Source: Rhizobium hidalgonense
GTDB taxonomy: Bacteria > Pseudomonadota > Alphaproteobacteria > Rhizobiales > Rhizobiaceae
Direction: 5' to 3'
DNA length: 64,000 nt
Assembly: GCF_002914525.1 (NCBI RefSeq)
Contig: NZ_LODW01000093.1
Location: 124,001-188,000, forward strand
This document shows, one piece after another, positions 62,977 through 64,000 of this stretch (the first letter of the stretch is position 1; each line of letters begins with the position of its first letter). A model generated the notes under the pieces. That model was not told the DNA's origin and did not search any database. It saw only the letters and a program-made list of their open reading frames with translations. Made by a program: the position numbers and the translations under genes.

Positions 62977-63084
62977 GATTTTCCTCCCAGGGGACCTATC
63001 CTCACAATTTTTCCCCTATGCGGATTAATTCAACGGACCTTTTGCCGGATGTCAACCCAATGCGTTAATTTTTGTCAATTACGC

Positions 63085-63114
63085 TTGACAGCTCCGCGGA
63101 ATTGCCTGTTATTT
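63085..63114 (+). promoter_or_regulatory. Sigma-70-type promoter of the ROK regulator
   Basis: TTGACA (63085-63090) and TTATTT (63109-63114), 18 nt apart, lie 60 nt ahead of the ROK gene ATG. The -10 lies within GTTA-N9-TAAC (63108-63124), a possible operator half-site pair. On the other strand a TTGACA (complement of 63050-63055) faces the binding-protein gene. Confidence 0.5.
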
Positions 63115-63173
63115 ATTTCGTAACCCGTTAAAAATATTGGCTCGCATAACGAACCTACTGCCGGCAAATTTTC

Positions 63174-64000
63174 ATGAAGACTGCAGACCCAGAATTGATG
63201 CGCGCGATCAATCGCTTGAACGTGCTCGATACCATCAGGCGCCATGGCCCGATCTCGCGCATCGAGATCAGCGAGCGGACCGAGCTCTCGACGACAACCG
63301 TTTCGGCCATCACCGCCTCGCTGCTCGACGACGGGCTGATCCTGCCGCGTCATGAAGGCGACATCCGCAACGAGGCGGTGCGTGGGCGGCCACGCGTGGC
63401 GCTGGAGCTCAATCCCGATGCGGCCCGGGTGGTCGGCGGCAAGATCGCCGCCAACCGGATGGTTTTCGTCGTCACCAACTTCCGCGGCGACGTGTTGTCG
63501 AAGCTCACTTTGCCGATCCGCATCGACCGGCAGCCGATCGGCGTCATCGCCGATCTGGTCGAGGACGGGGTCAGGCGCTGCGTCGTCGATGCCGGGCTGT
63601 CGCTGGAGGATGTCGAAAGTATCTGCCTTGGTTTTCCCGGCGTCATCGAGCACCGCACCGGCTACATCAGAAGCAGCCCGATCTTTCGCGACATCAATGT
63701 CGATTTCGCCGCCGAAATGTCGACGCGGCTGGCAACGCCGACCATCGTCGAAAGCGACGCGCATGCCATCACGCTCGGCCATCACTGGTTCGGAAGAGCC
63801 CGGGATCTGGAGGATATGGTATTGATTTCGCTGGAACAGACGCTGGGGCTCGGCGTCTTGCACGGCAACCGCCTGTTCCGCGGCGCCGGCGGCCTCAGCC
63901 ACAATCTCGGCGACCTTGTGCTCGGCATGGGGCCGAACGGCGTGGTGCGGCTTTTCAGCCAGGCCGGCGAAAGCGCCATCCTCGGCGAACAACAGACCGA
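63174..64000 (+). CDS. ROK-family transcription regulator (3' end outside window)
   Basis: An NagC/XylR-type regulator, 275 residues visible and open to the right edge. The N-terminal winged HTH (RRHGPISRIEISERTELSTT, residues 22-41, then VSAITASLLDDGLI) is followed by the ROK sugar-kinase-like fold with LGFPGVIEHRTGYIRSSP, ESDAHAITLGHHWFG and the LGLGVLHGNRLFRGAGGLSHN segment. ATG at 63174 is the family-like start (MKTADPELMRAINRLNVLD). It diverges from the second CUT1 operon and is the obvious candidate to control it. The zinc-binding cysteine cluster of ROK proteins, if present, lies beyond the window. Confidence 0.92.
   Translation, partial: MKTADPELMRAINRLNVLDTIRRHGPISRIEISERTELSTTTVSAITASLLDDGLILPRHEGDIRNEAVRGRPRVALELNPDAARVVGGKIAANRMVFVVTNFRGDVLSKLTLPIRIDRQPIGVIADLVEDGVRRCVVDAGLSLEDVESICLGFPGVIEHRTGYIRSSPIFRDINVDFAAEMSTRLATPTIVESDAHAITLGHHWFGRARDLEDMVLISLEQTLGLGVLHGNRLFRGAGGLSHNLGDLVLGMGPNGVVRLFSQAGESAILGEQQT

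Overview
The window is a GC-rich stretch (only one gene is clearly AT-rich) that reads as an alphaproteobacterial chromosome of the Rhizobium leguminosarum/etli kind. The taxonomic pointers are a sigma-54-preceded glnB-glnA pair, a phosphatidylcholine synthase (pcs), an invasion-associated-locus-B family protein, HspQ, RIME-like intergenic repeats, an EcfG/RpoE2-type promoter and a large number of ABC importers with solute-binding proteins. I can support about 56 protein-coding genes, two of them cut by the window edges, plus one apparent pseudogene. I see no rRNA, tRNA, CRISPR array, insertion sequence or prophage.

Region 1 (1-23 kb) is mostly core functions: uvrA (5' end missing), a decayed GNAT acetyltransferase, a DUF72 protein, the NAD(P)HX repair enzyme nnr, the nitrogen regulator/assimilation pair glnB-glnA, hspQ, an IalB-like periplasmic protein, an orphan YejA-type peptide-binding protein, a DsbA-family oxidoreductase, a DUF6572 protein, an OsmC protein, the sdhE-mfd pair facing recG, a DUF502 membrane protein, and the amino-sugar genes glmU-glmS.

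Region 2 (22.9-33.2 kb) holds two ABC importers on the minus strand: a ytfQRT-yjfF type (galactofuranose-family) system followed by its likely FCD-type GntR regulator, and a BMP-type (probably nucleoside) system. Region 3 (33.2-42.2 kb) is mixed: pcs-quinone oxidoreductase, fpr, a GntR regulator, a MacAB-like efflux operon, a GFA-family protein, small proteins (one a tandem-repeat protein behind a stress-type promoter) and an AT-rich orphan membrane protein.

Region 4 (42.2-64 kb) is a carbohydrate-uptake district with three transporter units. (a) An operon of a very large, unclassified carbohydrate-enzyme-like protein (840 aa), a CUT1 binding protein, two permeases with enlarged periplasmic parts and an ATPase, facing a LacI-type regulator across three evenly spaced TTGYRCAW sites. 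(b) A peptide/opine-family (family 5) ABC importer facing a FadR-type regulator that is followed by uxuA and kdgD, with matching palindromes in both control regions; I infer uptake and breakdown of a uronate-related compound. (c) A CUT1 sugar importer facing a ROK-family regulator that runs off the right end. The genes in (a) are the best candidate for an undescribed catabolic system.
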